Part shown: piece by piece, positions 36,290 through 46,025 of the stretch
Position numbering within the stretch: position 1 is the first letter of the stretch
How the letters are laid out: each line of letters opens with the position of its first letter
Assembly (NCBI RefSeq): GCF_030323265.1
Contig: NZ_CP104992.1
Coordinates: 620,001 to 684,000 of the forward strand
Source: Terrirhizobium terrae
Lineage (GTDB): Bacteria > Pseudomonadota > Alphaproteobacteria > Rhizobiales > Rhizobiaceae
Length of the DNA: 64,000 nucleotides
Reading direction: 5' to 3'
Made by a program: the position numbers and the translations under genes
The notes under the pieces: generated by a model
Told to the model about the DNA's origin: nothing
The model's database searches: none
The model's input: only the letters and a program-made list of their open reading frames with translations

Positions 36290-37567
36290 ATGACCCTGCT
36301 CGTCTTTGTCGGCTCCCTGCTCGGAGCCATGGCCATCGGCGTACCCGTCGCCTTCTCGCTGATGTTCTGCGGCGTCATTCTCATGTGGTACATGGGCATG
36401 TTCAACAGCCAAATCATCGCCCAGAACATGATCGCAGGCGCCGACACGTTCACCCTGCTCGCCATCCCGTTCTTCATCCTCGCCGGCGAATTGATGAATT
36501 CCGGCGGCCTGTCGAAGCGCATCATCGATTTCGCCATCGCGCTTGTCGGCCACATCCGCGGCGGCCTCGGCATCGTGGCGATCGTCGCGGCCGTCATCAT
36601 GGCCTCGATCTCCGGATCTGCAGCTGCGGATACGGCAGCGCTCGCCGCGATCCTTATTCCGATGATGGCGAAGGCCGGTTACAACATTCCGCGTTCCGGC
36701 GGCCTGATTGCTGCCGGCGGCATCATCGCGCCGGTCATCCCGCCATCCATGGCCTTCATCGTCTTCGGTGTGGCCGCCAACGTTTCGATCACCCAGCTGT
36801 TCATGGCCGGCATCGTGCCCGGCCTGCTGATGGGTATTTCGCTGGTCGGCACCTGGCTCTATGTCGTGCGCAAGGACAATATCCAGCCGCTGCCAAAGGC
36901 GTCCGGCAAGGAACGTCTCAACGCGACCGCTAAGGCTCTGTGGGCGCTCGGCATGCCGGTGATCATCCTCGGCGGCATCAAGGCCGGCGTGGTGACCCCG
37001 ACGGAGGCAGCCGTCGTCGCAGCCGTCTATGCCCTCTTCGTCGGCATGTTCATCTACCGTGAACTGAAGCCGGCAGATCTGGCGCATGTCTTCCTGCGCG
37101 CGGCGAAGACAACTGCGGTCATCATGTTCCTCGTCTGCGCGGCGCTGGTTTCGGCTTGGCTCATCACGGCAGCGAATATTCCAGCAGAAATCACCGGCTA
37201 TATCGAACCTCTGATCGACCGTCCGAAGCTCCTGATGCTTGCCATCATGATCCTCGTTCTGATCGTCGGCACGGCGCTCGACCTGACGCCGACGATCCTG
37301 ATCCTGACGCCTGTCCTGATGCCGATCATCAAGCAGGCGGGCATCGATCCGGTCTATTTCGGTGTGATGTTCATCATGAACAACTGCATCGGCCTCATCA
37401 CGCCGCCGGTCGGCGTCGTGCTCAACGTCGTCAGCGGGGTCGGGAGGATCCCGCTGGGCAAGGTAACGATCGGCGTAGGGCCGTTCCTGCTCGCTCAAAC
37501 ACTGCTTCTGCTCCTGCTCGTCGCGTTTCCTGAAATCGTGACCGTGCCGGCGCAATGGTTGCGTTGA
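36290..37567 (+). CDS. TRAP transporter large permease (DctM family)
   Basis: A 425-residue protein with about 12 membrane segments. GVPVAFSLMFCGVILMWY and LLAIPFFILAGELMNSGGLS are near the N terminus. The repeated motif SISGSAAADTAALAAILIPM, then GGIIAPVIPPSMAFIVFG and CIGLITPPVGVVLNVV are hallmarks of DctM, the transport-conducting subunit. Intact and co-transcribed with the small permease and binding protein. Confidence 0.92.
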   Translation: MTLLVFVGSLLGAMAIGVPVAFSLMFCGVILMWYMGMFNSQIIAQNMIAGADTFTLLAIPFFILAGELMNSGGLSKRIIDFAIALVGHIRGGLGIVAIVAAVIMASISGSAAADTAALAAILIPMMAKAGYNIPRSGGLIAAGGIIAPVIPPSMAFIVFGVAANVSITQLFMAGIVPGLLMGISLVGTWLYVVRKDNIQPLPKASGKERLNATAKALWALGMPVIILGGIKAGVVTPTEAAVVAAVYALFVGMFIYRELKPADLAHVFLRAAKTTAVIMFLVCAALVSAWLITAANIPAEITGYIEPLIDRPKLLMLAIMILVLIVGTALDLTPTILILTPVLMPIIKQAGIDPVYFGVMFIMNNCIGLITPPVGVVLNVVSGVGRIPLGKVTIGVGPFLLAQTLLLLLLVAFPEIVTVPAQWLR

Positions 37568-37617
37568 CGGCCAGCATTTCAACTCTTTCAATTCAACTGT
37601 CCAATGGGAGGACCAAC

Positions 37618-38625
37618 ATGAAAAAGCTACTTTTCGCAACCACTGCGCTCGCGATGGCTGTCTCGGCCTCGGCTCCGGCCTTCGCCGAGTTCAACAGCCG
37701 CAATATTCGCGTGTCGAACGGCATCAACGCCGACCACCCGGTCGGCAACGGCATCAAGGCCATGCAGGAATGCCTGGATGAAAAGTCCGGCGGCAAGCTG
37801 AAGCTCACCGCCTTTTGGGGCGGCGCGCTCGGCGGCGACCTTCAGGCAACCCAGGCGCTGCGTTCCGGCGTCCAGGAAGCCGTCGTCACCTCGTCCTCGC
37901 CGCTCGTCGGCATCATCCCGGCGCTCGGCGTGTTCGACCTGCCGTTCCTCTTCTCCAGCCCGGACGAAGCCTACAAGGTTCTCGACGGCAAGTTCGGCGA
38001 CTCGATGAACGAAAAGCTGGATGCTGCCGGTCTCGTCAATCTCGCCTATTGGGAAAACGGGTTCCGCAACCTGTCCAATTCCCAGCATCCGGTGACGAAG
38101 TGGGAAGACTTCTCGGGCCTCAAGGTCCGCGTCATGCAGAACAACATCTTCCTCGACACCTTCCAGAACCTCGGCGCCAACGCAACGCCGATGGCCTTCG
38201 GCGAAGTCTATTCGGCTCTGGAAACCAAGGCGATCGACGCGCAGGAAAACCCCTATGTGACGATCGACACCTCGAAGTTCTTCGAAGTGCAGAAGTACAT
38301 CACCGAAACGAACCACGCCTACACGCCGTTCCTCTTCCTCTTCTCCAAGGCGATCTTCAACACCTATACGCCGGAAGAACAGACGGCCCTGCGCGAATGC
38401 GCGGTCGTCGGCCGCGACGTCGAGCGCAAGGTCATCGCCGACCTCAACAAGAAGTCGCTGGAAAAGATCAAGGAAGCCGGCCTCGAAGTGAACCAGCTCT
38501 CGCCGGAAGAGCAGACCCGCATCCGCGAGAAGTCCATGGTCGTCTATGAGAAGCACAAGGCCGAGATCGGCCCCGATGTCGTCGACGGCATTCTGGCCGA
38601 ACTGAAGACCATCCGCGGCAACTGA
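37618..38625 (+). CDS. TRAP transporter solute-binding protein (DctP family)
   Basis: A 335-residue periplasmic protein. The Sec signal peptide is MKKLLFATTALAMAVSASAP with cleavage near AFA-E. The ligand-recognition stretch LKVRVMQNNIFLDTFQNLGA contains the conserved arginine that binds the ligand carboxylate, and FGEVYSALETKAIDAQENPY follows. The neighbours point to a sugar acid as ligand. The spacing to dctM (50 bases) allows a separate ribosome site (GGGAGGACCAAC). A strong terminator follows. Confidence 0.9.
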   Translation: MKKLLFATTALAMAVSASAPAFAEFNSRNIRVSNGINADHPVGNGIKAMQECLDEKSGGKLKLTAFWGGALGGDLQATQALRSGVQEAVVTSSSPLVGIIPALGVFDLPFLFSSPDEAYKVLDGKFGDSMNEKLDAAGLVNLAYWENGFRNLSNSQHPVTKWEDFSGLKVRVMQNNIFLDTFQNLGANATPMAFGEVYSALETKAIDAQENPYVTIDTSKFFEVQKYITETNHAYTPFLFLFSKAIFNTYTPEEQTALRECAVVGRDVERKVIADLNKKSLEKIKEAGLEVNQLSPEEQTRIREKSMVVYEKHKAEIGPDVVDGILAELKTIRGN

Positions 38626-38658
38626 TCCGAAACAGCGGTTCGGACAAATGCTGCGAGT

Positions 38659-38695
38659 GAAGCCCGCGCCCCGCCGGCGCGGGCTTCTTTATTTT
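38659..38695 (+). terminator. Strong Rho-independent terminator after the TRAP operon
   Basis: GAAGCCCGCGCC and GGCGCGGGCTTC form a perfect 12-bp stem with a 5-base loop, followed by TTTATTTT. It also lies at the very end of the convergent EamA gene. Confidence 0.88.
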
Positions 38696-39610
38696 CACTC
38701 AGGAATAGCCGGCAGAACCTTGTCCCGCTTCTTCAGCATCTGCTCGCGGATGAAGATGAACAGGCCGGACGCCACGATCAGCGCCGCGCCGACGATCATG
38801 CTGAGACGCGGCACGTCGCCGAAGAACATCCAGCCGAACAACACCGCCCAGAGCAGCAGCGTATACTGGAGCGGCGCAACGGTCGCCGCGTCCGAGATCT
38901 TCAGGGCGCGATTGACCAGCATATGCGCCGCCATGGCAACGATACCGAGAAGCGCGAGCAGGCCGAGATCGAAGCCTGACTGGATCGGTGCCCAGTCGAA
39001 GGGCGCAAATGCGAGGCCAGCCAGACCGGCGCCGCTGACCTGGAAGAAGACCAGCGTCGAGATCCGGCGTTCCCCGCAGAAAGCGCCCGGAAATCATCAT
39101 AAAGGCAAAGGCACCGCTGCCGATGATCGAGATCAGCGCAGGCGCGGTGAACATCTCGGCCGACGGCTCCAGCGTGATGATGACGCCGACAAAGCCGATC
39201 GCGATCGCCGTCCACCGCCGCCAGCCGACATGATCGCCGAGAAGCAGCGGCGAAAGAGCGGCGACATAGATCGGCGCAGCCAGCCAGTATGTCATGACGT
39301 CCGCAAGCGGCAGATACATGACCGCATAATAGAAGCAGAAGACTTCCGCCGTTGAGCAGACGACGCGAGCCAGCTGCATCCAGGGGCGCTCTGCCTTGGT
39401 GATCGCCGGAAGGCCTGCCATCCACACGATCGGGACGAGAATGACAAGCGCCGCGAGGCTGCGCAGGAGAATGACCTGCCCGAGCCCGTAGCTTGCGACC
39501 AGCCATTTGCCCATTGTGTCGTTGAGCGCGAACATCAGCATGCCGATGAGCATGATCGCCGGACCGGCGACCGACATGCTCTTGAAGCCGAGAACAGATG
39601 AGGCCTGCAT
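38695..39610 (-). CDS. EamA/DMT-family transporter, one frameshift
   Basis: The restored product is about 305 residues with ten predicted helices in two EamA repeats. GPAIMLIGMLMFALNDTMGK is at the N terminus, and LPLADVMTYWLAAPIYVAAL and ATVAPLQYTLLLWAVLFGWM are the repeat-end signatures. Such proteins usually export metabolites. The frame breaks at the C run 39072-39075; one extra base gives FLRGERRISTLVFFQVSG and joins the halves. It starts 11 bases after the enolase-family gene and probably shares its transcript. The stop overlaps the U-tract of the TRAP terminator. Confidence 0.78.
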
Positions 39611-39621
39611 GTAGCGTACTC

Positions 39622-40824
39622 TCAGAGGTTGTTGGCGTCGGAAAAACGCCGGCTGACGGTGAAGACCTTGTCCAGTTCCGGGTTCAGCTCCATGCCAAGC
39701 CCTGGGCCGGGAGGCACCGTTATCATGCCGTTCGTCACCTGCGGAAGAGCCGTCACCAGATCCCGATACCAGGTGTTGTAGAAGGCGCGCACGCTTTCCT
39801 GAACAAGGGCATTCGGGGCGTTGAGCGAAAGATGCGTCGACGCACAGAGAACGACCGGGCCGGTGCAGTCATGCGGTGCGACGGGCAGGTGCCAGGCTTC
39901 CGCCATCGAGGCGATCTTGCGCGATTCCGACAGGCCGCCGCACCAGGAAATGTCCAGCATGACGATGCCGGCGGCACCGGTTTCCAGATAATCGCGAAAA
40001 CCCCAGCGGGTCGCGAGCGTCTCCGAGGCTGAGATCGGCGCAGGCGACACTTCCGCATAGCGCTTGAGGCTGGACAGGCTGTCCATCTTGATCGGGTCTT
40101 CGTGCCAGAAGGTGCCATATGGCGTCAGCGCCTTGGCGATCTGCATCGCCGGCAGGAGCTGCCACATGGAGTGGAACTCGACCATGATATCGATCTTGTC
40201 ACCGACGGCCTTGCGGATCTTCTCGAAGGGTTCGAGCGCCGCCTTGAGATCGGCAGACGAAATATACTGGCCCTTGGTCTTCTCCGCCGCCTGGTCGAAC
40301 GGCCAGATCTTCATTGCCGTAATACCCTCGGAAAGCAACGATTCCGCCAGCTCATCGGCGCGGTGCAGGAAGCCATTGAGATCGTCATAGTCCTTGCCGG
40401 TCGACAGGCCGTAATTTGCCGTCGTCTGGCCGGTGGCCTTCTTGATATATTCGGTGCCGGCGCAGGTATTGTAGGTGCGGATTTCCTTGCGCGAAAAGCC
40501 GCCGAGCAACTGCGCGATGGGCTGGCCCGTAAACTTGCCGAATATGTCCCACAGCGCGATATCGAAGGCGGAATTGCCGCGCACTTCGGCACCGGACGAA
40601 CGGAAGCCGACATAACCGACCAGTTCCTGCGCCAGAAGATCGATCGCCAGAGGATCGCGCCCGATCACCCGTGGCGCGACATATTCATGGATATAGCTCT
40701 CGACCGTCTCCGCCCCGAAAAAGGTCTCGCCGAGGCCGGTAATGCCCTCGTCGGTGTGAACCAGAACCCAGAGCAGATTGCTCCGCTCGGCGACGCGCAC
40801 CGTTTCCAGCTTGGTGATCTTCAA
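39622..40824 (-). CDS. Enolase-superfamily sugar-acid dehydratase (mandelate racemase/muconate lactonizing enzyme type)
   Basis: A 400-residue protein. The N-terminal capping domain has EGITGLGETFFGAETVESYI. The barrel has TAMKIWPFDQ (catalytic Lys region), metal ligands in IMVEFHSMWQL, FWHEDPIKM and PISASETLATRWGF, and a late His/Asp in LPVAPHDCTGPVV. The pattern fits acid-sugar dehydratases that yield 2-keto-3-deoxy acids. With the FAH protein, dehydrogenases and TRAP importer nearby it likely starts a sugar-acid pathway. The start is TTG 40824, with AGGAGGAAGAA directly upstream. Substrate not assignable. Confidence 0.8.
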   Translation of the reverse strand: MKITKLETVRVAERSNLLWVLVHTDEGITGLGETFFGAETVESYIHEYVAPRVIGRDPLAIDLLAQELVGYVGFRSSGAEVRGNSAFDIALWDIFGKFTGQPIAQLLGGFSRKEIRTYNTCAGTEYIKKATGQTTANYGLSTGKDYDDLNGFLHRADELAESLLSEGITAMKIWPFDQAAEKTKGQYISSADLKAALEPFEKIRKAVGDKIDIMVEFHSMWQLLPAMQIAKALTPYGTFWHEDPIKMDSLSSLKRYAEVSPAPISASETLATRWGFRDYLETGAAGIVMLDISWCGGLSESRKIASMAEAWHLPVAPHDCTGPVVLCASTHLSLNAPNALVQESVRAFYNTWYRDLVTALPQVTNGMITVPPGPGLGMELNPELDKVFTVSRRFSDANNL

Positions 40825-41011
40825 TTCTTCCTCCTGGTCATTCGGCCCCTCACTCCCGGGCCCATATATTCCTAGGGGATTGGCAGCAAAACCGGAAGTC
40901 GATTAAGCGGGCGGCAGTACGCTCCGCATCCTATTTCTCCTCCAATCTACGTGAGAAGCAGGAAGCCGTTACGTGAGCAACAAAACGGCCGGCAAATATG
41001 ACGCAAATCCT

Positions 41012-41040
41012 TTGACACAGGACGAGAACCGCTCTTTCAT
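41012..41040 (+). promoter_or_regulatory. Candidate sigma-70 promoter for the aminotransferase gene
   Basis: TTGACA at 41012-41017, a 17-base spacer and TTTCAT at 41035-41040, about 77 bases before ATG 41118. The -35 is perfect and the -10 matches 4 of 6. Prediction only. Confidence 0.35.
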
Positions 41041-41117
41041 GGAGGCAGCCGCAGGCCAGCGGATCGCGTCGACGCGAATTCATGCAAAGGCCGCGCATGA
41101 AAAACAGAGGGAACATC

Positions 41118-42500
41118 ATGAACGTCGCTTCGCGCCCCAACGATATCCAGGCCGTCATCGAGGCCGACCGCGCCCATGTCTGGCATCATCTTTCGCAGCA
41201 CAAGCAGTATGAGAGCGTCGATCCCAAGATCTATGTCGAGGGCAAGGGCACGAAAGTGTGGGATGCGACCGGCAAGGAATATCTCGATGCCGTCGCCGGC
41301 GCGGTCTGGACCGTCAATGTCGGCTACGGCCGCACCTCGATTGCCGACGCCGTGCGCGACCAGCTCGTCAAGCTCAACTATTTTGCCGGCGCCGCCGGCA
41401 ATGTCCCGGCAGCGCTCTTTGCCGAAAAGCTGACCGAAAAGATGCCGGGCATGACCCGCGTCTACTATTCGAACTCCGGTTCTGAAGCGAACGAGAAGGT
41501 GTTCAAGATGGTGCGCCAGATCGCGCACCGGAAGCACAATGGCGGCAAATACAAGATTCTCTATCGCGAGCGCGATTATCACGGCACGACGATCGGCACG
41601 CTCGCTGCCGCCGGCCAGCAGGAACGCCGCGAACAGTATGGTCCGATGCCGCCCGGCTTCGTCGAGGTTCCGCATTGCCTCGAATACCGCAGCCAGTGGG
41701 GCGACATCGAGGACTATGGCATCCGTGCCGCCAACGCGATCGAGGAGGTCATCCTGCGCGAAGGCCCTGAAACCGTCGGCCTTCTCTGCCTGGAGCCGGT
41801 CACCGCAGGCGGCGGCGTCATCGTGCCGCCCAAGGGCTATTGGCAGCGCGTGCAGGAAATCTGCCGCAAGTATGATATCCTGCTGCATATCGACGAAGTC
41901 GTCTGCGGCATGGGCCGCACAGGCAAATGGTTCGGCTACCAGCATTTCGGCATCGAGCCCGATTTCGTCACCATGGCGAAGGGCGTCGCATCCGGCTACG
42001 CCGCGATCTCCTGCACGGTGACGACCGAAAAAGTCTTCGAGATGTTCAAGGACGATCTGTCCGATCCCATGTCCTATTTCCGCGACATCTCCACCTTCGG
42101 CGGCTGCACGTCAGGCCCGGCCGCAGCGCTCGAGAACATGCGCATCATCGTCGACGAAGGCCTGCTCGAAAACACGCTGAAGATGGGCGAGCGTCTGATG
42201 AACAACCTGCGCGAACTGCAGAGCCGCCACAAGGTGATCGGCGACGTGCGTGGCCTCGGCCTCTTCTGCGGTGCCGAACTCGTCATGGATCGTGAAACCA
42301 AGGAACCGGCGCCGGAAAAGATGGTCCAGGCCGTCACCGCGGATTGCCTTGCGCAGGGTGTCATCATCGGTGCAACCAACCGCTCGGTCCCCGGCCTCAA
42401 CAACACGCTCTGCATGAGCCCGCCGCTGATCATCAATGCCGCCGAGATCGACCAGATCACCGGTGCGATCGACAAGGCGCTGACCAAGGTGTTCGGCTGA
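41118..42500 (+). CDS. Class III (omega) aminotransferase, taurine/beta-alanine:pyruvate-like
   Basis: A 460-residue PLP enzyme. AGAVWTVNVGYGRTSIADAV is near the N terminus. The phosphate-binding YYSNSGSEANEKVFKM, the aspartate in LLHIDEVVCGMGRTGKWFGY and the Schiff-base lysine in FVTMAKGVASGYAAISC follow. The opening DRAHVWHHLSQHK resembles taurine- and beta-alanine-pyruvate aminotransferases. It may deaminate omega-amino compounds produced by the ureohydrolase encoded downstream; that link is inferred. ATG 41118 with GGGA upstream. Intact. Confidence 0.83.
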   Translation: MNVASRPNDIQAVIEADRAHVWHHLSQHKQYESVDPKIYVEGKGTKVWDATGKEYLDAVAGAVWTVNVGYGRTSIADAVRDQLVKLNYFAGAAGNVPAALFAEKLTEKMPGMTRVYYSNSGSEANEKVFKMVRQIAHRKHNGGKYKILYRERDYHGTTIGTLAAAGQQERREQYGPMPPGFVEVPHCLEYRSQWGDIEDYGIRAANAIEEVILREGPETVGLLCLEPVTAGGGVIVPPKGYWQRVQEICRKYDILLHIDEVVCGMGRTGKWFGYQHFGIEPDFVTMAKGVASGYAAISCTVTTEKVFEMFKDDLSDPMSYFRDISTFGGCTSGPAAALENMRIIVDEGLLENTLKMGERLMNNLRELQSRHKVIGDVRGLGLFCGAELVMDRETKEPAPEKMVQAVTADCLAQGVIIGATNRSVPGLNNTLCMSPPLIINAAEIDQITGAIDKALTKVFG

Positions 42501-42508
42501 GATGAACA

Positions 42509-42534
42509 AGCCGGCGCGTTATCCCGCGCCGGCT
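42509..42534. terminator. Hairpin terminator between the aminotransferase and SDR genes
   Basis: AGCCGGCGCG and CGCGCCGGCT form a perfect 10-bp stem with a 6-base loop between two convergent genes. Only a short T run follows on the plus strand. Confidence 0.6.
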
Positions 42535-42541
42535 CGCTCGT

Positions 42542-43303
42542 TTACTTCGCTTCCCGATGCACCTGGAACGGTGCCCAGGACTGGCTGACGGGCATGATCT
42601 CCAGGCTGTTGATGTTCATATGCGGCGGCAGGGAAGCGACCCAATAGATGGTCTCCGCGATATCTTCCGGCTGCAGCGGACTGGCGCCGCCATAGAGCTT
42701 GTCATAGGCCGCTTGGTCACCACCGGTGCGCACCAGCGTGAATTCGCTTTCCGCCATGCCGGGCTCGATTGACGTGACGCGCACGCCCTTGGCCGACAGA
42801 TCGCTGCGAAGGCCGAGCGAGAACTGCCGGACGAAGGCCTTCGTTCCGCCATAGACATTGCCGCCCGGATAAGGCCAGCTTGATGCAACGGAGGCCAGAT
42901 TGACGACTAGGCCCCGGCTTTTGATCAGCTGGTCCAGCATGAGCCTCGTGATGGTGACTAGCCCGGTGATATTGGTATCGATCATCGTTCTCCACTGGTC
43001 GAGATCGCAATCCTGGGCAGGCCCGGTGCCGAGTGCCAGGCCGGCATTGTTGATCAGCGCGCTGATATCGGCGAAACCTTCGGGAATGCTTGCAATCGCC
43101 GCCGCCGTTGCTGCTTCGTCGCGGATATCGAACGGCAGGGCATGGGCGTAATCCGCACCACCGAGTTCCTCGACCAGCCTGTCGAGTCTGTCCCTGCGCC
43201 GCCCCGTGACCACGACCTTCCAGCCCTCCTTCGAAAACCGGCGGGAAATAGCCTCACCGAACCCGGCGGTCGCACCGGTTACCAGAACTGTCTTTTCACT
43301 CAT
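42542..43303 (-). CDS. SDR-family oxidoreductase, YdfG-like (NADP-dependent 3-hydroxy acid dehydrogenase type)
   Basis: A 253-residue SDR. It has VLVTGATAGFGEAISRRFSK, then VVVTGRRRDRLDRL giving an NADP-preferring basic pair, LINNAGLALG, the catalytic Ser in NLASVASSWPYPGG and VYGGTKAFVRQF (YxxxK). The C-terminal part ETIYWVASLPPHMNINSLEI is characteristic of the YdfG group, which oxidises L-allo-threonine, serine or 3-hydroxy acids. The open frame extends to 43444, but ATG 43303 with AAAGGG upstream is the natural start. Convergent with the aminotransferase gene. Confidence 0.83.
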   Translation of the reverse strand: MSEKTVLVTGATAGFGEAISRRFSKEGWKVVVTGRRRDRLDRLVEELGGADYAHALPFDIRDEAATAAAIASIPEGFADISALINNAGLALGTGPAQDCDLDQWRTMIDTNITGLVTITRLMLDQLIKSRGLVVNLASVASSWPYPGGNVYGGTKAFVRQFSLGLRSDLSAKGVRVTSIEPGMAESEFTLVRTGGDQAAYDKLYGGASPLQPEDIAETIYWVASLPPHMNINSLEIMPVSQSWAPFQVHREAK

Positions 43304-43616
43304 CGGCTCACCCTTTCGACTGTCATTCGAAAGGCCTAATGGGTTTTGCCCCGACCTGCCAAGCAGGCTGAAAGCCATTCCGGCAACTTTGCACCGATTG
43401 GCGGAATCCTGGCGCGAGCTAAGCCGTATTGGCCACCTACGCATCCCAAAGATTAGGCACCAAACGCATCATTTTTCCGCATTTGCACAATAGCTTGCAA
43501 CCTCGTGCTGAATTCGCCGGGGCGGACACTTTTCTGGACAATATGCCGTTGTCAGCCGCCATCGGACATGGTTAGCTCTCGATCAACATGAGCGGCAAAG
43601 CCGCCAGGGGAACTAA
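43304..43616. other. Divergent intergenic region between SDR and ureohydrolase genes
   Basis: About 310 bases with no supported gene. It should carry promoters for both flanking genes. A TTTGCAC-N6-TTGCA stretch at 43482-43499 resembles a sigma-54 promoter, but the spacing is one base too long. Nothing else stands out. Confidence 0.4.
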
Positions 43617-44643
43617 TGACGACATCTGACTTCCACCCGATCTCGGGGTTGATCTGCCGCGCTTTGCCGGCATCGCGACCTTCATGCGCCTCCCGCACAT
43701 CGCGCTGGATGACGCACGCCTGAGCGATGTGGAGATAGGCCTGATCGGCGTGCCGTGGGATGGGGGAACGACCAACCGTCCAGGCCCTCGCCACGCGCCG
43801 CGTCAGCTGCGCGATCTCTCCTCCATGGTGCGTCACCAGAATGGCGCGACGAGAATCCGCCCCTACGATTTGGCGCGCTGCGCCGATCTCGGTGACGTCG
43901 GCCCGAACCCCGCCGACGTCGAGGATTCCATGCTGCGGATCACCGCCTTTTACGACAAGGTCCAGGCTGCCGGCATCATGCCGTTGACGGCCGGTGGCGA
44001 TCATCTGTCATCCCTGCCAATCCTGCGTTCGCTGGCCCGCAAACGGCCACTCGGCATGATCCATTTCGACAGCCACACCGATCTCTTCCATTCCTATTTC
44101 GGCGGCTTCAAATACACCCACGGCACGCCGTTCCGCCGCGCTGTAGAGGAAGGCCTGCTCGACCCCAAGCGCGTCTGCATGATCGGCATCCGCGGCCCGG
44201 CCTATGATTTCGAGGACCGCGATTTCGCCGATGCCGTCGGCATCCGCGTCATCCCGATCGATGAATTTCACGCCCGCGGCGTCGATGACGTGATGGCCGA
44301 AGCCCGCGAGATCGCCGGAACCGGCGAGACCTATGTCAGCTATGACATCGACTTCATCGACCCGGCCTTCGCGCCCGGAACCGGCACGCCGGAAATCGGC
44401 GGGCCGAACAGCTATCAGGCGCTGCAGGTCGTGCGCGCGCTGCGTGGCCTCAACATCGTCGGCGCCGACATGGTGGAAGTCTCTCCGCCCTTCGACCAGA
44501 GCGGCGCCACCGCCTTTCTCGGCATCACCGTCATGTTCGAACTGCTCTGTGTGATGGCGGAGGTCGTCAGCCTGCGCGGCGGAAAAGCCGGAGCGTCACA
44601 GACAGCAACACCGACCCAGGCATCGCCTGCAATGGCCAAGTAG
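43617..44643 (+). CDS. Agmatinase/arginase-family ureohydrolase, one frameshift
   Basis: The restored product is about 342 residues. The binuclear Mn site is in LTAGGDHLSSLPIL (His), MIHFDSHTDLFHSY (Asp, His, Asp) and VSYDIDFIDPAFAPGTGTPE (two Asp). The loop IGVPWDGGTTNRPGPRHAPR is family-typical. Members cleave agmatine, guanidinobutyrate or related guanidino compounds to urea plus an amine. The G run at 43645-43648 is one base short. Restoring it extends the N terminus to ATG 43617, giving MTTSDFHPISG joined to VDLPRFAGIATFMRLPHI; otherwise only ATG 43684 is usable. It leads a polyamine-type ABC operon. Confidence 0.8.
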
Positions 44644-44799
44644 CGGGAGGATTTGGGACGTAGGACTGATCGTAATTGCATGCTTCTGACATTCGAAATG
44701 CAGACTGCCGGCAGCAAACCCATTGCAGCCGATTACGAAGACAAGTCCGGGAAACCGGCGGGCATATGAACAATGGTCATCAAACCGGGAGCACCTCCG

Positions 44800-45930
44800 A
44801 TGAGCATTCTGAAATCACCGCTTACACGTCGCACGATCCTCAAATCCTCCGCCATCGGCGCCGGCATACTGGCGGCACCGGCCGTCATTTGCTCAAGCGC
44901 GCTCGCCTCATCCGGCACGGTGAACTTCACCGGCTGGGCTGGCTATCCCGGCATGGCTGAAAAGGTCTTCCCCGCCTTTGAAAAGGCAACTGGCATCAAG
45001 GTCAACTTCACCGAACAGCCCGACCAGGACACGATGTTCGCTCAGGGCAAGATTTCGCTGGAGACAGGGACATCCGACATCGTCGAGCCGACGCTCGACC
45101 GTGTCTCCGCCTGGAATGCCAACGGCCTGATCCAGGGCTGGGACACGGCCAAGCTGGCACTCGACAATTATGCCGAAGGCCTGGCCGATGGCTCGGCCGG
45201 CGAACGCGCGACGATCGACGGCAAGCGCATGATCGTCCCCTCCGTCTGGGGCACCGAGGCACTGGTCTATTCGAAGGCCGAATTCCCGACCGAATACGGC
45301 AAGGCGAGCCTCGCCGACCTCTTCAATCCCGATGTCAACGTGACCGTCCGCGGCCATTCCGCGCTTGCCGCCATGGGCCGCTGGCTGGATGCCGAGGGCA
45401 AGCTGCCGAAGCCGTGGATCGACAGCTACAAGGACGAGGCGACGATGGTCGAGCTGTGGGATATCGCGCTCGCCGAAGCGGTCAAGGCCAAGACCAACGT
45501 GGTGCAGTTCTGGAACGGCGAGAACGACGCGCAGGCGGCCTTCCGCACCAATGGCGCGGCCCTCGGCCTCTGCTGGGATTCGACGGGCTTTAACCTGGCC
45601 AAGGATGGCTACGGCTATCTTGCCCCGAAGGAAGGCGCATTTGCCTGGAACCAGGGCCTCGTGCTGATGAAGAACGCCAAGAACATCGAGCAGGCCCACG
45701 AATTCGCCAAGTGGGTGTCGACCGCCGAAGGCTCGGCGCTTTGGGCAACCGCCTTCTCCGCCAACCCGGTCGGTAAGGGCGGCATCGACAAGATGGATGC
45801 CTCGGTCTCCGAATACTACAAGTCCAGCTTCCCGGGTGATGCCGTCGCCAAGATGTATTGGTGGCCCGACCAGACCGCCTGGTTCCTCGCCAAACGCGGC
45901 GAATACGCCGATAAGTACAAGGCAGCCTGA
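44800..45930 (+). CDS. Spermidine/putrescine-type ABC transporter substrate-binding protein (PotD-like)
   Basis: A 376-residue periplasmic protein with a twin-arginine leader ([20 protein letters not shown]). The mature part has [20 protein letters not shown], then [35 protein letters not shown] and [20 protein letters not shown], as in family-1/PotD binding proteins. ATG 44800 has GGGAG upstream; 44773 is an in-frame alternative. The adjacent ureohydrolase suggests a guanidino compound or polyamine as ligand. A perfect 18-bp hairpin follows before the ATPase gene. Confidence 0.85.
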   Translation: MSILKSPLTRRTILKSSAIGAGILAAPAVICSSALASSGTVNFTGWAGYPGMAEKVFPAFEKATGIKVNFTEQPDQDTMFAQGKISLETGTSDIVEPTLDRVSAWNANGLIQGWDTAKLALDNYAEGLADGSAGERATIDGKRMIVPSVWGTEALVYSKAEFPTEYGKASLADLFNPDVNVTVRGHSALAAMGRWLDAEGKLPKPWIDSYKDEATMVELWDIALAEAVKAKTNVVQFWNGENDAQAAFRTNGAALGLCWDSTGFNLAKDGYGYLAPKEGAFAWNQGLVLMKNAKNIEQAHEFAKWVSTAEGSALWATAFSANPVGKGGIDKMDASVSEYYKSSFPGDAVAKMYWWPDQTAWFLAKRGEYADKYKAA

Positions 45931-45944
45931 GGCCAGCCCGACAC

Positions 45945-45985
45945 GCCGATGCGCACCCGGACAGTTCGTCCGGGTGCGCATCGGC
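45945..45985 (+). repeat. 18-bp perfect inverted repeat between binding-protein and ATPase genes
   Basis: GCCGATGCGCACCCGGAC pairs exactly with its complement across a 5-base loop (AGTTC). There is no U-run. Placed after a binding-protein gene, it probably protects the upstream mRNA from decay or attenuates read-through, so that more binding protein than membrane subunits is made. Confidence 0.7.
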
Positions 45986-46025
45986 GCATGCAATATCCGG
46001 ACGGTACAGAGGAAAAGCGGTCGAT

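Noticed and set aside
36218..37639. 473-residue minus-strand open frame over the TRAP large permease gene
   Set aside because: It is a shadow of dctM, rich in Asp, Arg and His from the high-GC antisense frame.
43482..43499. Sigma-54 type promoter before the ureohydrolase gene
   Set aside because: TTTGCAC and TTGCA are separated by one base too many and the -24 GG is missing.
44644..44799. Possible guanidine riboswitch upstream of the Pot-type binding protein
   Set aside because: Only a short CCGG-GAAA-CCGG-like hairpin is seen; the conserved ykkC motifs could not be found.
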